Assembly (NCBI GenBank): GCA_001600095.1 | Contig: BCIX01000005.1 | Coordinates: 316,523-380,522 of the forward strand | DNA length: 64,000 nt | Direction: 5' to 3' | Source: Bullera alba | Lineage: Eukaryota > Basidiomycota > Tremellomycetes > Tremellales > Bulleraceae | Shown: positions 23,267-34,795 of the stretch, one piece after another | How positions within the stretch are numbered: the first letter of the stretch is position 1 | Layout: each line of letters starts with the position of its first letter | Program-made: the position numbers and the translations under genes | Notes under the pieces: model-generated | Database searches by the model: none | What the model saw: only the letters and a program-made list of their open reading frames with translations | What the model was told of the DNA's origin: nothing

Positions 23267-23659
23267 GGCGATCGCTTACTCCGTCTGCTAAGCTTGTGCA
23301 CTGAAGTAGAATGGCAAACGTAGATCGCTGAAATTGTTGACGAGTTGTCAACCTGAAACTGAAGTGGAGGTCGATCGTCGCATCGTCACGGGCCTCAAGG
23401 CTCCCACTTCAGTCATTAACGCTTAGCGCAAGCTGCCGCCGTTGAGGCTATGCATTTGGGTAGCACCCAGACCATGTACTGCTCTATCTATTACTATGTG
23501 TGTATGCTATGTCGAACAGGTTTCGTAGAGGTATTACAAATGTGGGTATCAAATGTCGTTGAGACAATGTCGTCGTTTCATCCCTCTGCCCTCCTCTCCT
23601 CTACTTCCCCCCTCCCTCCGCTACCGCCTGCCAATGATCCTCTCCTCTCTGCGCTCGGC
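23267..23659. other. Spacer upstream of PTC7
   Basis: PTC7 promoter and 3' end of the C1-THF synthase gene, both minus strand. The plus-strand ORF at 23450-23761 is a shadow. Nothing further is seen. Confidence 0.4.
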
Positions 23660-26600
23660 TTAGAACAATCCCTCGATATCGCCAGTCTCGGGGTCGAGAT
23701 CAATGTCGTAGAAACCGGGTCGGGTGGTGAGACCAGGCATGGTGCTCATGTCGCCGACTAGGGGGTAGACAAAGCTTGCACCGGCACTCAATCGCACATT
23801 TGTGATTGGCAATGTGAATCCAGTGGGGACTCCCTTCCTCGACGGGTCGTCCGAGAGCGAGAGCGCCGTCTTTGCCATGCAGATTGGCAGACCACCATAG
23901 CCTTGAGCTTCGTATCGCTCGACTTCCTTCTCCGCCTCTGGGGACAGCTTGACGTCGTCGGCGCCGTACATCTTCTGCGCGATGATTCGCATTTTGTTGA
24001 CCAATGGCTGGTTCAGGTCGTACAGGAAGTCAAAGGTCGATGGGGTGGAACAAGCCTCGATGACAGCTTGAGCGAGTTCCACAGCACCTTCACCACCTCG
24101 AGCCCAGTGGTTGGCGGGCACGGCGTAGTCGGCTCCGACAGAGAGAGCGTATTTCTGCACCAAAGCCATCTCGGCGTCAGTGTCGTTGCTATGTACCGGA
24201 TCAGCCGTGTTCTGCACACCAGGGGAAGCTGCACTCACGAGAACTTGTTGATGGCAACGACGACCTTGAGACCGAACATCTTTGCGTTCTCAATGTGTTT
24301 ACCCAAGTTGGCACAACCCTTCTCCAGGAGATCCAGGTGCTCCTCGGTGTACACCGCGTCTAGGGGTTTACCCGGGGTGACGGCTGGACCACCTCCGTGC
24401 ATCTTCAAGGCTCGGATGGTGGCAACCAACACCACCGCGTTGGGCTTCAAGCCAGACACTCTGGTCTTGATGTTGCAGAACTTCTCCATACCAATATCGG
24501 CTCCGAAACCAGCTTCTGTGATGACGTAACCGTTCCTGCTCTCGTCGTCACCCTCCTCGATACCGGCGAGCTTGAGAGCGATTCGGTCGGCAATGATCGA
24601 CGAGTTTCCGTGGGCAATGTTGGCGAATGGACCAGCGTGAACGAAGACGGGCGTTCCCTCGAGCGTCTGCATCAAGGTAGGTTTGATGGCGTCTTTCATC
24701 AAGACGGCCATGGCACCAGCACAACCAATGTCCTCGGCGGTGATTGGCTCACCGGCCTTGGAAGATCCAATGACCATTCGACCAAGTCTGGCTCGAAGAT
24801 CGGCAATGTCTTTGCTCAGGGCGAGCACGGCCATGACCTCGGAAGCAACGGCAATGTCGAAAGCGGTCTCTCGTGTGAAGCCCTTCTCGGTCGGGGCCTG
24901 TCCGACGGTGATCTTTCGGAGGTATCGGTCGTTGACGTCGAGTACTCGGTTCCAGGTGATCGTCTCTGGGTCGATGTCCAGTCGGGCAAACCTAGCCTTC
25001 TCCTCTTCGGTAAGGTCGTTGGGGTTGGTCTTGTCAATGTTGAGCTTCTTCAGCCTAGCAAGCATTGGCTTTGCAAAAGTCCTGACACCCTTTTTGGCAG
25101 GGACCAATCGGTCGAACAGAGCCTTGTCCTTCTGCGTCGACTCGTGGAACATCCTAGCGTCAATGGCCGCAGCGAGCAAGTTGTTGGCAGCGGTCACGGC
25201 GTGAATGTCACCAGTGAGATGCAAGTTGAACTCTGTCATTGGGATGACCTGAGAGTAACCACCACCGGCGGCACCACCCTTGACACCGAAAGTTGGGCCT
25301 TGACTGGGCTGTCGGACACAGGCAATGGCGACTTTGTTTAGGTGGGCGCCGAGAGCCTGAGCGAGACCGATGGTCGTGGTGGATTTACCCTCACCGAGGG
25401 GAGTAGGCGTGATACCGGCAACAACAATGTATTTACCATCGTTTCTCTCCTTGAGCCTTTCGAGGATGGACAGCTCGATCTTGGCCTTGTATTTGCCGTA
25501 GCTCTCGATCTCGTCGGCGGTGACACCAATCTCCTGGGCAATGTCAAACACTGGCTTGGGCGTCTGGGCGACGGCGATCTCGATATCCGAGGGGACCTTG
25601 TCCAGCATGTCCAATTGCAATGGGATGAGCTTTTTGGATCGCTTGATCTCCCATGCTCGTTTGGCGGCGATGAATGTGTTGCTCATCAACATGGCCACGG
25701 TCATCGGTCCGACACCTCCTGGAACGGGGGTGATGTGCGAGGCGACCTTTGCGGCGGATTCGTAGTCGACGTCTCCGACCAATCGCTGTCCACTCTTCTT
25801 TGACGAGTCATCGATGTAGTTGGTACCGACGTCGATGACGACAGCTCCGGGCTTGATCCAATCACCCTTGATGTATTGCGCTTGGCCAATAGCAGCGACG
25901 ACGCAGTCGGCGTTCTTGACAATGTTCTCGAGACCAGCAGTGTATCGGTGACATTGGGTGACTGTCGCGTCGTGCTTTCGGAGGAGGGAGCATGTGGGTG
26001 TACCGACGATGTCGGATCGACCGAGGACGACGACGTTGGCGCCTCGAAGCTGGAAGCCAGTGGACTGGATGAGCTTGAGGACACCGGCAGGTGTGCAGGG
26101 AACGAAGAATGGCTCCGAGTTTCTAGACGAGAGCAATCCAATGTTCTCTGGGTGGAATCCATCAACGTCCTTGTCGACGGAGACAGAGTCGACGACCTTC
26201 TTCTCCTCCTCGGACGAGGCGCCTTCCAGGGGGAGCTGGACCAGGATACCAGACACCTTGTCGTCGACGTTGGCCTTGTGAACCAACTCGAGGATCTTCT
26301 TCACGCCGTCACCCTTGTGATGGGGTTTGCGGGGGGACTCGGTCGCCGCCTCCTCGTCAGAAGACACTCGGATGTGCTCGACGGTCATACCGGCCTCTTC
26401 GGCCGCCTTGAGCTTCATTCGGATGTACGTGCCGGATGCGGGGCTCGAGCCGAGCTGGAGGATGAGAAGATGAGGGGATTTGAACGTGGGGTTGGTCGAT
26501 CGGAAATCCTTGATGGCCTGAGCCGTCTCGGTCCGGATGGCCCTGGATCGAAGTTAGCAATGGTCATAAGCAGGACGGAACGATGCGTGGGGGAGTGAGA

Positions 26601-27057
26601 CAGCGGTGGGGAAGGTACTGTAGTATGAACCGGACTGGGGACTATGTCTAGCTCACTTTGCAATGGCCGTGCCATCGATGACCTTTGCCTGGGCAGAGCT
26701 CTCTGCACTTGCAGTAGACATGTTGCGCCGCGAGTCCAATCTGTTTATGAGGCTGGTTTGGGTATGCCGCGACGAGTATAGTAGAGACGATGGAGATGGT
26801 GATAGGATGTTGTTGGATGGGCCGTTCGATCGGATCAAAGATGGGTTCGAGGTGGAGGACGCCGGTGTGTTCAATGTGGCACTACTAGTCGTCGAAAATC
26901 TTTGAGAGAATGTTGATGGTGGTGAAACAATGTTTGTCGTCGTCGAGAGTCGGTTTGTGGCTAGACGCGTAGGTCTGAGCGCGGCACAACGTCTCATGTA
27001 CGTCTGGGACGAGCTCGAAGCATGGACACAAGACCGCGGCGTTATCCTCGTCGACAT
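23660..27057 (-). CDS. ADE3: Trifunctional C1-tetrahydrofolate synthase, with predicted mitochondrial and cytosolic starts
   Basis: Interconverts one-carbon units on tetrahydrofolate: methylene-THF dehydrogenase, methenyl-THF cyclohydrolase and formyl-THF synthetase. Three exons, 26657-27057, 24239-26542 and 23660-24188, join in phase to 1077 residues. The dehydrogenase/cyclohydrolase part has the catalytic Tyr/Lys in [16 protein letters not shown], then [12 protein letters not shown] and [14 protein letters not shown]. The synthetase part has the ATP loop [20 protein letters not shown], then [20 protein letters not shown] and [13 protein letters not shown]. The first 112 residues are Ser/Thr/Arg-rich with almost no acid, as a mitochondrial leader would be. 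A second in-frame ATG (26721, [13 protein letters not shown]) would give a 965-residue cytosolic form, close in size to yeast Ade3. Yeast uses two genes (ADE3, MIS1) for the two compartments. A long antisense ORF over this gene is a codon-bias shadow. Confidence 0.95.
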
Positions 27058-27424
27058 TATAAGACTAGGCGGAGCTGGAAAGATAGCAAAAGGGTCACGA
27101 AATTATTGGAAAAGAATTTCAAGATTGTTGGAAAAGAAGGCTCAAATCGTTGGAAAAGAATCTTATCGAGGTTCGAACTCGCCTCTTCTGATTCCGTAGT
27201 TTTACCCCTCCCCGACTCGATCTGTAAGCGAGGCGTTCCAAGTATGCATGTCTGTGGCGCAGACTTCTCGTTGATGGCTGCGCAGGGTCGATCGTGGTCA
27301 GTCGTGGTTTATCTGGCTCATGCTGATGATGATGATGCATCGTGTGGTGTTCCGCTGTTCTGTACTGCTCACCGACCATCAGCCCGCATTTATGGATCCT
27401 TTTGACACGCCTACTCACTTTTGG
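27058..27424. promoter_or_regulatory. C1-THF synthase promoter region
   Basis: Upstream of the folate gene and downstream of GPI16. It contains the 22-bp tandem repeat described next. A GGTTCGAAC at 27170-27178 looks like a tRNA B box but has no tRNA around it. Confidence 0.4.
27103..27168. repeat. Three tandem copies of a 22-bp unit
   Basis: The core TTGGAAAAGAA starts at 27106, 27128 and 27150, an exact 22-bp period (about two helical turns). The flanking bases are partly conserved (AT before each core). It lies 50-110 bp before the longer folate-gene start. Confidence 0.85.
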
Positions 27425-29292
27425 TCACGACTTGGTCTTGGGCAGCTGGACATAACTCCATGTCCGCGTCAATGTCCCCTGCATCAGGCCAAAGAACACC
27501 GCCATGACTGTCGAACTCATTATGATGACGTTGTATGGCATCGAAAAGTCTGGCGTAGGAACGTCCAGCAACAGGCGGTTGGTGTAAATCCGCGTTCGGC
27601 CAGACCGCCTAGGGTGTTTTGTTGAGGTATGGCCTTCCGCTGCGTCAGACTCTGGGAGCAAATCGAGCAGGGTGAGTGTGCCAGATGGTATCTCAACGCC
27701 TCGTTCAGCGTCGGGTCGATGCTCGGTGTACTTGAGCGTGAGCTTGGTGAAGGGTATCGTAAGGGTGAGCTCGCTGCGCGGAGGTAATGTCAATGATAGG
27801 TGCAACGTCGTTGTTGATGTGGAAGGCGGTGTGGATGGATCATAGTGAATGTCGCTGATGAGTTCAGCTTTTCCTGCGGTGTCAGCTCCATGTCGATTCC
27901 AAAGGGAGCCAGTCAGCTTACCTCGGCTGAGCTGTTCTGCGTCTCGCACTTGAATCTCATGCAGCCATCCCTTGACCCACCATGGCCATAACTCGCTGTA
28001 GATGGCCTCGCGCGACTCATCCCCTTCGTTTCGTATTGTGATTGCAAACACGCCATCAGAGGCGTGGGGCTGAATAACAGTCCGCGAAACGCTGACCGAA
28101 GGATGGGGAAACGCTCGAGCTGATCGCAGCGATCAGCATGGCATTTTTGTGGAGGTCCGTGCTCGACTTACGATACTGGAAACGATCCTCGTCCCACCAG
28201 AACTTGAGGTCCTGTCCAATCAATCCAGTCTGGACAAGGTCCCACTCCTTCACAGTCCTGAGTCTGCCATCCAGCCATCTGAGTTCCGTGGTGTCGGGTT
28301 CATGCTCGACTTGCAAGCCTGTCCCGCCCTCCTCTGGCATTATGACTCTCAACACACTCTCCTCCGCTTCAGGGAATGGCAAGGGGATGTTCTTCTTGAA
28401 GAGCGATTGCAAGCTGAATTCTCGCCTCCTCCTCTCTTGATTCGGGGGAACCAGCTCCACTATGCCTTCCCACCAGCCCCTCCACTGACCCGATTGTCCT
28501 GTGAGAGCGTCTGGCATGATGACCTCGATACCTTCGGTTTTGAACCCCCATGAGAAGATGATGCCGGGTTGAGCAAGCAGGGATGACAGGCCGGACAGGC
28601 CCTTGGAGGGGAGTAGAGCGAGAAAGGGTGTAAGATTCTCCGTGCACAAATGTAGGAATGGGTGGGGAAGGAGGTAGTGAACAGCATCTAAGGAACGATC
28701 AGCTGAGTGATTACAAAGCGTAGGTCCTGGCAGCTCCTCACCATCTGGTTGTGACCTTTCGGGGGGGTATATATGTCCAAACCCATTGACACTTTCGCCG
28801 TCCTCGTTCGGGCCGAGACCAGCGCAAAACAATCCTCCCAGAGCATGAGTCACGCTCGTCCACGCCTCATTCGTCCGCGATAGCTCTTGCCCGCCTTTGA
28901 GCCATCCTCGTACCTCACCACCTCCGCCTCCTGATTCATAGTACAATGGCCCAGCCTCGCCCGAGCGCGATTGGTCCCATTGACCAGAAACGAATGAGAC
29001 CGTGAGTTCCGACACGTTGTTCCTCTCCAGCGGTAAAAGGAGTGATGGCGGAGTGAGCGAGTGATGGGAGTGCGCTGAACGGCTATCAGCTTGGAAACAT
29101 CTTTTCCTACGACGCGAAACTGGACTTACAGCTTGGTGAGGAGGTGAACTCTGTCACGAACTCGAATAGCACGGACAGCCTCCCATCCGGTAAAGGATGC
29201 AACGTGAGGGATTCCCTGAATGAATCTTCATCCTTCGCGGTGACCAACTTGGCCAGTGTGAGCACTGGCAGGATGGTCGATAGGAGGAGCAT
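27425..29292 (-). CDS. GPI16: GPI transamidase subunit Gpi16/PIG-T
   Basis: ER membrane subunit of the complex that attaches GPI anchors to proteins. The start is the ATG at 29292, opening a signal peptide (MLLLSTILPVLTLAKLVTA) followed by DEDSFRESLTLHPLPDGRLS, the usual PIG-T N-terminus. Exon 2 reads NNVSELTVSFVSGQWDQSR and ends with WTSVTHALGGLFCAGL, both diagnostic. Later parts are EVHVQVEHEP-type beta strands, IVELVPPNQERRRREFSLQS and FAITIRNEGDESREAIY. Near the C-terminus, DVPTPDFSMPYNVIIMSSTV begins the single transmembrane segment (VIIMSSTVMAVFFGLMQGTL), followed by a short basic tail. Introns fall near 29100-29140, 28690-28740, 28120-28165 and 27875-27925. Normal length for the family. 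Confidence 0.92.
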
Positions 29293-29683
29293 GGCGGAGT
29301 CGACCTTGGGAGGATCTGCAATCACTCTAACCTAGACTAGTTAGATGCAGTGACCGTAGAGTACACCAATCTACGGCCCGGCAGACCTCGCGCTTGGAGC
29401 CATAGACGCGGTCGACCTCCACACCCAAGCCAGGATTATTTCATGCCACAACATTTCCACTCATTCATCCCAAACAACCTAACCACCCTGGTCATCCCCC
29501 GGCGGCGCTGTCCGCCTTGTGGTGTTCGCATTTCGGTTTCGACGCGAACGCCTTCCATGAACATCCTGCATCTATCATACCGTAGAGTGACCGCCAAGTA
29601 CGCGCATAGTCAACCGCCAACACAAAAGGAGACTAGTCAGATCGACTCGAAGTAAACCCGACAGAGTGTCATAATCCAACATC
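29293..29683. promoter_or_regulatory. Divergent promoter of GPI16 and CCT4
   Basis: A 391-bp spacer between two essential secretory and folding genes. A plus-strand ORF (29350-29655) runs through it without coding character. No specific site is claimed. Confidence 0.4.
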
Positions 29684-31834
29684 ATGGCCTCCGCCGTCGC
29701 CCCAAAGGGCATCTCCGACTCGTCCTTCACGGACAAGGTGGGATCCATCTAGAACATTGCGAAACGAGTTGGACTGATCAATGATGAATAGGGCAAGCCA
29801 ACAGAAGTCAGGCTGTCAAATATGAATGCTGCCAAGGGTGAGCTAGCCAGATCATTAGGATGGGCGGGATAGCTGACATTCCTGTAGCCGTGTCTGATGC
29901 CGTTCGAACTTCGCTCGGACCCAAGGGAATGGACAAGATGGTGATTTGACATGGACATGATCAAGATCAAGGCAACGCTCATACTCTGTGATAGATCCAA
30001 ACTTCCAACGGCGAGGTCGTCATCACCAACGATGGAGCCACTATCCTCAAGCATATGGCCGTTTTGCATCCCGCTGCTAGAATGGTAAGCGACAAAGATC
30101 ACAACCCATTCACAAGCACAGACCGCTGATGCATGGCTGGTGTAGTTGGTTGAGCTGTCGCAAGCGCAGGATATCGAGGCAGGAGATGGAACGACAAGTG
30201 TCGTCGTGTTGGCTGGTAGTCTGCTCAATGCCGCAGAGAAGATGTTGACCCAGGGTCAGTATCTAGTTAAATGATCCTTGATGATGAGAAAAGCTGATAT
30301 TTTATAGGTATTCACCCTACCACAATCGCCCAGTCATTCCAGAAAGCTGCTACGAAAGCTGTAGAGTTCCTCGAGGACATGAGCACGCCGGTCGACCTGA
30401 ACGACCGGGAGAGTCTGCTTCGGGCTGCTGGAACGTCGCTCAACTCGAAGGTAAGCGATGACTCGGATCCGCTAGATCCCAGGTTATGTGTATTGTAGGC
30501 TGACCCCCGACTTAGATCGTATCGCAATACTCCTCCACCCTTGCCCCCATTGCCGTCTCGGCCGTCACCCGTCTCGTCACCCCAACGTCGTCAAATGTCG
30601 ATCTGAGAGACATCAGGATAGTGAAGAAGGTCGGCGGTACGATCGAGGACACGGAGTTGATCGAGGGTCTGGCATTGAATCAGACTGTCATGGCGAATGC
30701 CGGTGGACCAACGAGGATGGAGAAGGCAAGGATCGGTCTGATTCAATTTCAGCTGAGCTCGCCAAAGCCGGATGTGAGTTTTTCAGCTGTACTCCATCCA
30801 TGGGAACTTGAAGCTGATTCGTCTCAGATGGACAACCAGATTGTCGTCAACGATTACCGACAGATGGACAAGATTCTGAAAGAGGAGCGACAATACCTGC
30901 TCAACCTGTGTAAACGGATCAAGAAGACCGGTTGCAACGTTCTGCTCATCCAGAAATCCATTCTCCGAGACGCTGTGACGGACCTATCGCTGCACTTCCT
31001 GGCCAAGTTGAAGATTGTTGTCATCAAGGACATTGAGCGGGACGAGATCGAGTTCATCTCGAAGTCAACTGGAGCCAAGCCCGTCGCTGACATCGAGGCG
31101 TTTACCGAGGACAAGTTGGGTTACGCCGAGTTGGTCGAGGAGAACACTTCGAATGGGGGCGCAAAGGTTGTCAAGGTGACTGGTGTCAAGAACCCCGGCA
31201 AGACAGTATCTGTCGTGTGCACCGGTGCCAACAGTCTGGTCTTGGAGGAGAGCGAGAGGAGTTTGCACGATGCGCTGTGTGTGGTCAGGTGTCTGGTCAA
31301 GAAGAGGTCAGTGAATCGTCCTTTATTCCGCTCGGAGATACATGAAATTCCCATAGACGACCAGTGCTGATGATGGTTTAGGGCTTTGATAGCCGGTGGT
31401 GGAGCGCCAGAGATCCACGTCTCGAGGCTCCTCACGCAATACGCCCAAACGCTCAAGGGCAAAGAGGCCTACTGCTTCCAGGCCTTTGCCGAATCGCTCG
31501 AAGTCATCCCAACGACGCTGGCCGAAAACGCGGGATTGAACCCGATCAGTATAGTCACCGAGCTGAGAAACAAGCATGCTTTGGGGGAGAGGAACGCGGG
31601 TATCAACGTGAAGAAGGTGAGTACATCCTTGAACCCGGACTTGTCCACATTATTAGCTTTCACTTCGGATTGACGAGCTAACCCCTACTTCAGGGCATCA
31701 TCTCAAACATCATAGAAGAGAACGTTGTCCAGCCATTACTAGTGTCCACCAGTGCACTCGAGTTGGCTACTGAGACCGTGGCTCTGATCTTGAGGATAGA
31801 TGATATTCAGGTGGGTGTCTCCAGCGACACATAG
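29684..31834 (+). CDS. CCT4: T-complex chaperonin subunit delta
   Basis: One of eight subunits of the cytosolic TRiC/CCT ring that folds actin, tubulin and WD proteins. The ATG at 29684 gives [18 protein letters not shown], joined through short introns to [50 protein letters not shown] and the ATP-site [16 protein letters not shown]. The apical domain has [24 protein letters not shown]-type group II signatures and the conserved equatorial end ([20 protein letters not shown], then [20 protein letters not shown]) are intact. The last clear block is [10 protein letters not shown] at 31810. Reading through gives a stop at 31834. A 38-nt intron from a GTGGGT donor would instead end at 31881 with LTSPFKKFTR. 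The intron lacks a clear branch site, so I kept the first. About nine exons. Confidence 0.93.
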
Positions 31835-32209
31835 TATGTCGATGGCAGCTGACAAGCCCGTTCAAAAAGTTCACCCGATGAGCATCTTGTCCAAAAGAAC
31901 CGGGACATGCGACCGGAGATGCGTGGACCTAGATGAAGACAATGTGTAGATAATATGCATTGCATAGCGTGATAGCAGCACAGCGTGCTAGCAAGCAACC
32001 CACTGCAAATTTGACTCCCCAATTGGTGCGTTGAGTAGAGACCAACTACCCACGGTGATCCTCACGCCTCGTCAATATGGGAGACACGATACATGAGATT
32101 ATGGAAGAATAAGGGTATACGTGTTCGACTGATGGGTATCTCCCGTTCCTGATTTCTATCACACTCCTTCTCCTGCGAGTCTTCTCCTGACCTCGATCTC
32201 GAGACAGCT
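31835..32209. other. Convergent spacer between CCT4 and the Pil1-like gene
   Basis: Both neighbours end here. It holds 3' UTRs and possibly the last few codons of CCT4 (see that entry). No other feature is seen. Confidence 0.4.
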
Positions 32210-34795
32210 TTATCTCAAGCTGTCGGGGTGGGTGTACATTGGAGGCGGGCTCGCTTCACCTTTGGCCTCTGAATACAATCCGTCCTCTGCACTCGTGTCA
32301 ATTTGGCTCAAACCGGTACTCATCCCAGCCGCAGTGGTAGTTGGATGTGATGGGCCGGCAGTGGCATCATTGGTGATTTGGCTCGTTGTATCTTGACCCG
32401 TCACTCCTGGAGGCTGGGGTAATCGCCGGCTGGGCCTTCCGTCATCTTCCGGCTCGAGCGATTGTCTGGGTTTATTCTTCCTGAATGCCGCGGCGGATAT
32501 CTTGCCGCCTATCCCCGGCCCAGACGAGTACGTCGATGCCGTTGGACTCGTCACCGCAGCTGGGGGTGGAATTGGGGATGGCAACCTCAGTGAACCGACA
32601 GGTGGGGGCTGTGAACCGACATTGAGGCTATTGCCGAGGCTAGGGCTCTGGGGACCGCCGGCGAATTGTCCTGGCTCGGGCGTGTTTGACTCTCGAGGGG
32701 TGTAAAAGCCATCTCGTTCCATTACCGGTGAGAACCCTTCGGCGGCAGGGGGACCACTGGAACCTGAACCTGCTGCAAAGGCATTGATGCGGGGTGGCAA
32801 GGCCAACTCCTCGTTGTCCACCTGGGATGGGCCCTGACCGGGCGGGTTGAATCCCTGCGGCACGCCATACGTCGAAGAGGCAATACGTTCTCCTAGATCC
32901 GGTGTATCCAACGTCGGAGCCATGCTGCCCGCGCTTTCCCTCTTTTCTGGCGAGACAGACCTATCTTTTCGGACGTTCAGGGGTTGCCAGGGTGGATTGC
33001 CTCGACTCGTTCCGGCCTCGTGGTCATTCTGAGGTGATTGCCTCACAGCTCCCAGAGCGGGCATCTCGTCGGTTGTAGGACGAGGCCGGTTGTCGGTCGC
33101 CCGCCAAGCTGCCTCTTCCTCCATTCGCCTCTGCTGCTCATACTCATAGTCGTGGGGCGTCTGTCCGATTTGGCTCTGAGCCTGCGCATGCGAAGAGAGC
33201 GCTTCCTCCGTAGGGCCCTGCCACACCACGTGCGCGTCTCCACCAGCCACGGAAGACCTGACTCCGCCATACTCGTCGTAGTGGTTCTCGTGGGAACGGT
33301 CGATACCGCCATAGGGGTTCGTATTGTCCAGCGAGTAACTAGCCTGTCGAGAGGGGTTGGAGGGGTGTCTCTGCTGGTCTTGCGCAAAGGGTGCCTGAGG
33401 ATGCTCGGGTGATGAGACGCCTCCGGGATAGTTGCCATACTCCTCCGCTGCGGCAATATCGTGGTGTTGAGGCTGTCCGTTGGGGTGACCCATGCCGATC
33501 TGGGGTAATTGAGGGGTACCGAGCCTCTCGGCGGGGTTGTGTGGTGGGAGCCCTGGTGCCCGGGGTTGTGCGGAGCCTGCAGAGAACTTGACCGTCGCGA
33601 GCTAGAGAGAGCGAGGCATTTAGCTCAAGGAGACCTCGATCAACGGCAGACTCACGCATTTGGTTGCTTCATTTACAGCATTCTCAGTCTTCTCGTAGCC
33701 CGTGTACGGCGCTCTTCCGTATCCAGGGGGCGTTTCTTCGAGCGGAATCTCCTCGAGCAATAGCTTTCCCAGTTCGCCAATGATGCACATCTTTTCGCCC
33801 AATTCCTCCAGACCTCCGAACTTGTACGACAGCGCTTCCTTGATTTGCCTTTGGGCCGAGATCAGCACACAGCACAGTCGATAATAGAAACCGGCTTACT
33901 GTCGCTTAAAGTCGCCGAGCTTAGAGTCTTCCGTAACAATGTCCGTGTCCATCTATCAATCAATGTGCGTCAGCTCGACCTGAGTACTGCTTCTATTGGC
34001 TAGAGAATGACTGACCTGACGCATCTCCCCTCTTAGGCGCTCCAGCAGCTCTGTCTGCGACGGCAGCCCTTTGTTCTCTGGACCCATCTTTGCCAATTTC
34101 TTCTCGGCAGACTCTGCTTTCTGCCCAGTAGACCGTCTTCGTCGTCTGAGATCCTCCAATTCCTCCTCTCGCTCTCGGATTCGCTTGTAGCAACCTCTCA
34201 TGTTGGCATTATGGTCCACGAACACGGACATGGCGGTGCCGAGCTGGTTGAGCAGGGTAGACGAGTGAGTGAGGATGTCCTGGAGATCAGGTCCCTCTTG
34301 TGATCCTAGAGGGGGTAGAGTAGCGGCCGCTTTCTGTGTTTCTAATCCCTAGGTCAGTCTTCACAGACTTTCGAAAGGGTCGATCAACAAGTTGTACTCA
34401 CCTGCACTGAGCTTTTCCGTCATTTGCAACACGCCCTTCTCCGCAGTGATGACACTATCACTGTCAGCACAATGTCTCGGAGCGGAGAGGTAGGCTCACT
34501 CTTGTAGCGCTCTAGTCTCTTTACTCCCCAGACCAGGCAGCAGACTTTGATGGGCTATAGTCTTGCCGAGCTTCTTTCCTACTCCACCACTACCGCTACC
34601 TCCTCCTCCACCTCCGCCTCCTCCGCCACCAGAGAAGAACCCGCCTCCCTCTCTTGACGGCGACTCTGGCCCGTTGAAGTAGCCATTGCTGTTCTGTTCT
34701 CTAGCTGGACTCGAGGGTCCATCGAGTGTCGGATTCGTAGTCTTGCGTCCGAACGAGGCCAGTGAGAACTTTCCCGAGCTGTTCCTCAGCGTCAT
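32210..34795 (-). CDS. PIL1: Eisosome BAR-domain protein (Pil1/Lsp1 family) with long disordered tail
   Basis: Builds membrane furrows (eisosomes) under the plasma membrane. The start is the ATG at 34795 (MTLRNSSGKFSLASFGRK), which resembles the basic, Ser-rich N-terminus of Pil1. A Gly run (GGGGGGGGGGGSGSGG) follows, then KTIAHQSLLPGLGSKETRALQ. The BAR helices come from small exons: FVDHNANMRGCYKRIREREE, LEDLRRRRRS, EALSYKFGGLEELGEKMCII and GELGKLLLEEIPLEETPPGY. The last corresponds to GYGKALLELLDDSPVTPGE in yeast Pil1. The final exon (about 32210-33600) adds some 430 disordered residues rich in Pro, Gly, Ser and Gln, absent from yeast Pil1 (339 residues). The folded half fits the family well. 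The tail may be regulatory, since it holds many Ser-Pro sites (RSVSPEKRES, RLPSPIPPP), but that is inference. Confidence 0.87.

Noticed and set aside
24397..25341. 314-codon plus-strand ORF across the C1-THF synthase gene
   Set aside because: It lies antisense to highly conserved coding sequence and has the Gly/Asp/Val-rich look of a codon-bias shadow, with no recognisable domain.
27170..27178. GGTTCGAAC resembling a tRNA B box
   Set aside because: The flanks do not pair as a T stem, and no A box, anticodon arm or acceptor stem is found upstream.
29350..29655. Plus-strand ORF of 101 codons upstream of CCT4
   Set aside because: It is Arg/Pro/His-rich with no motif and fills the promoter of two essential genes.
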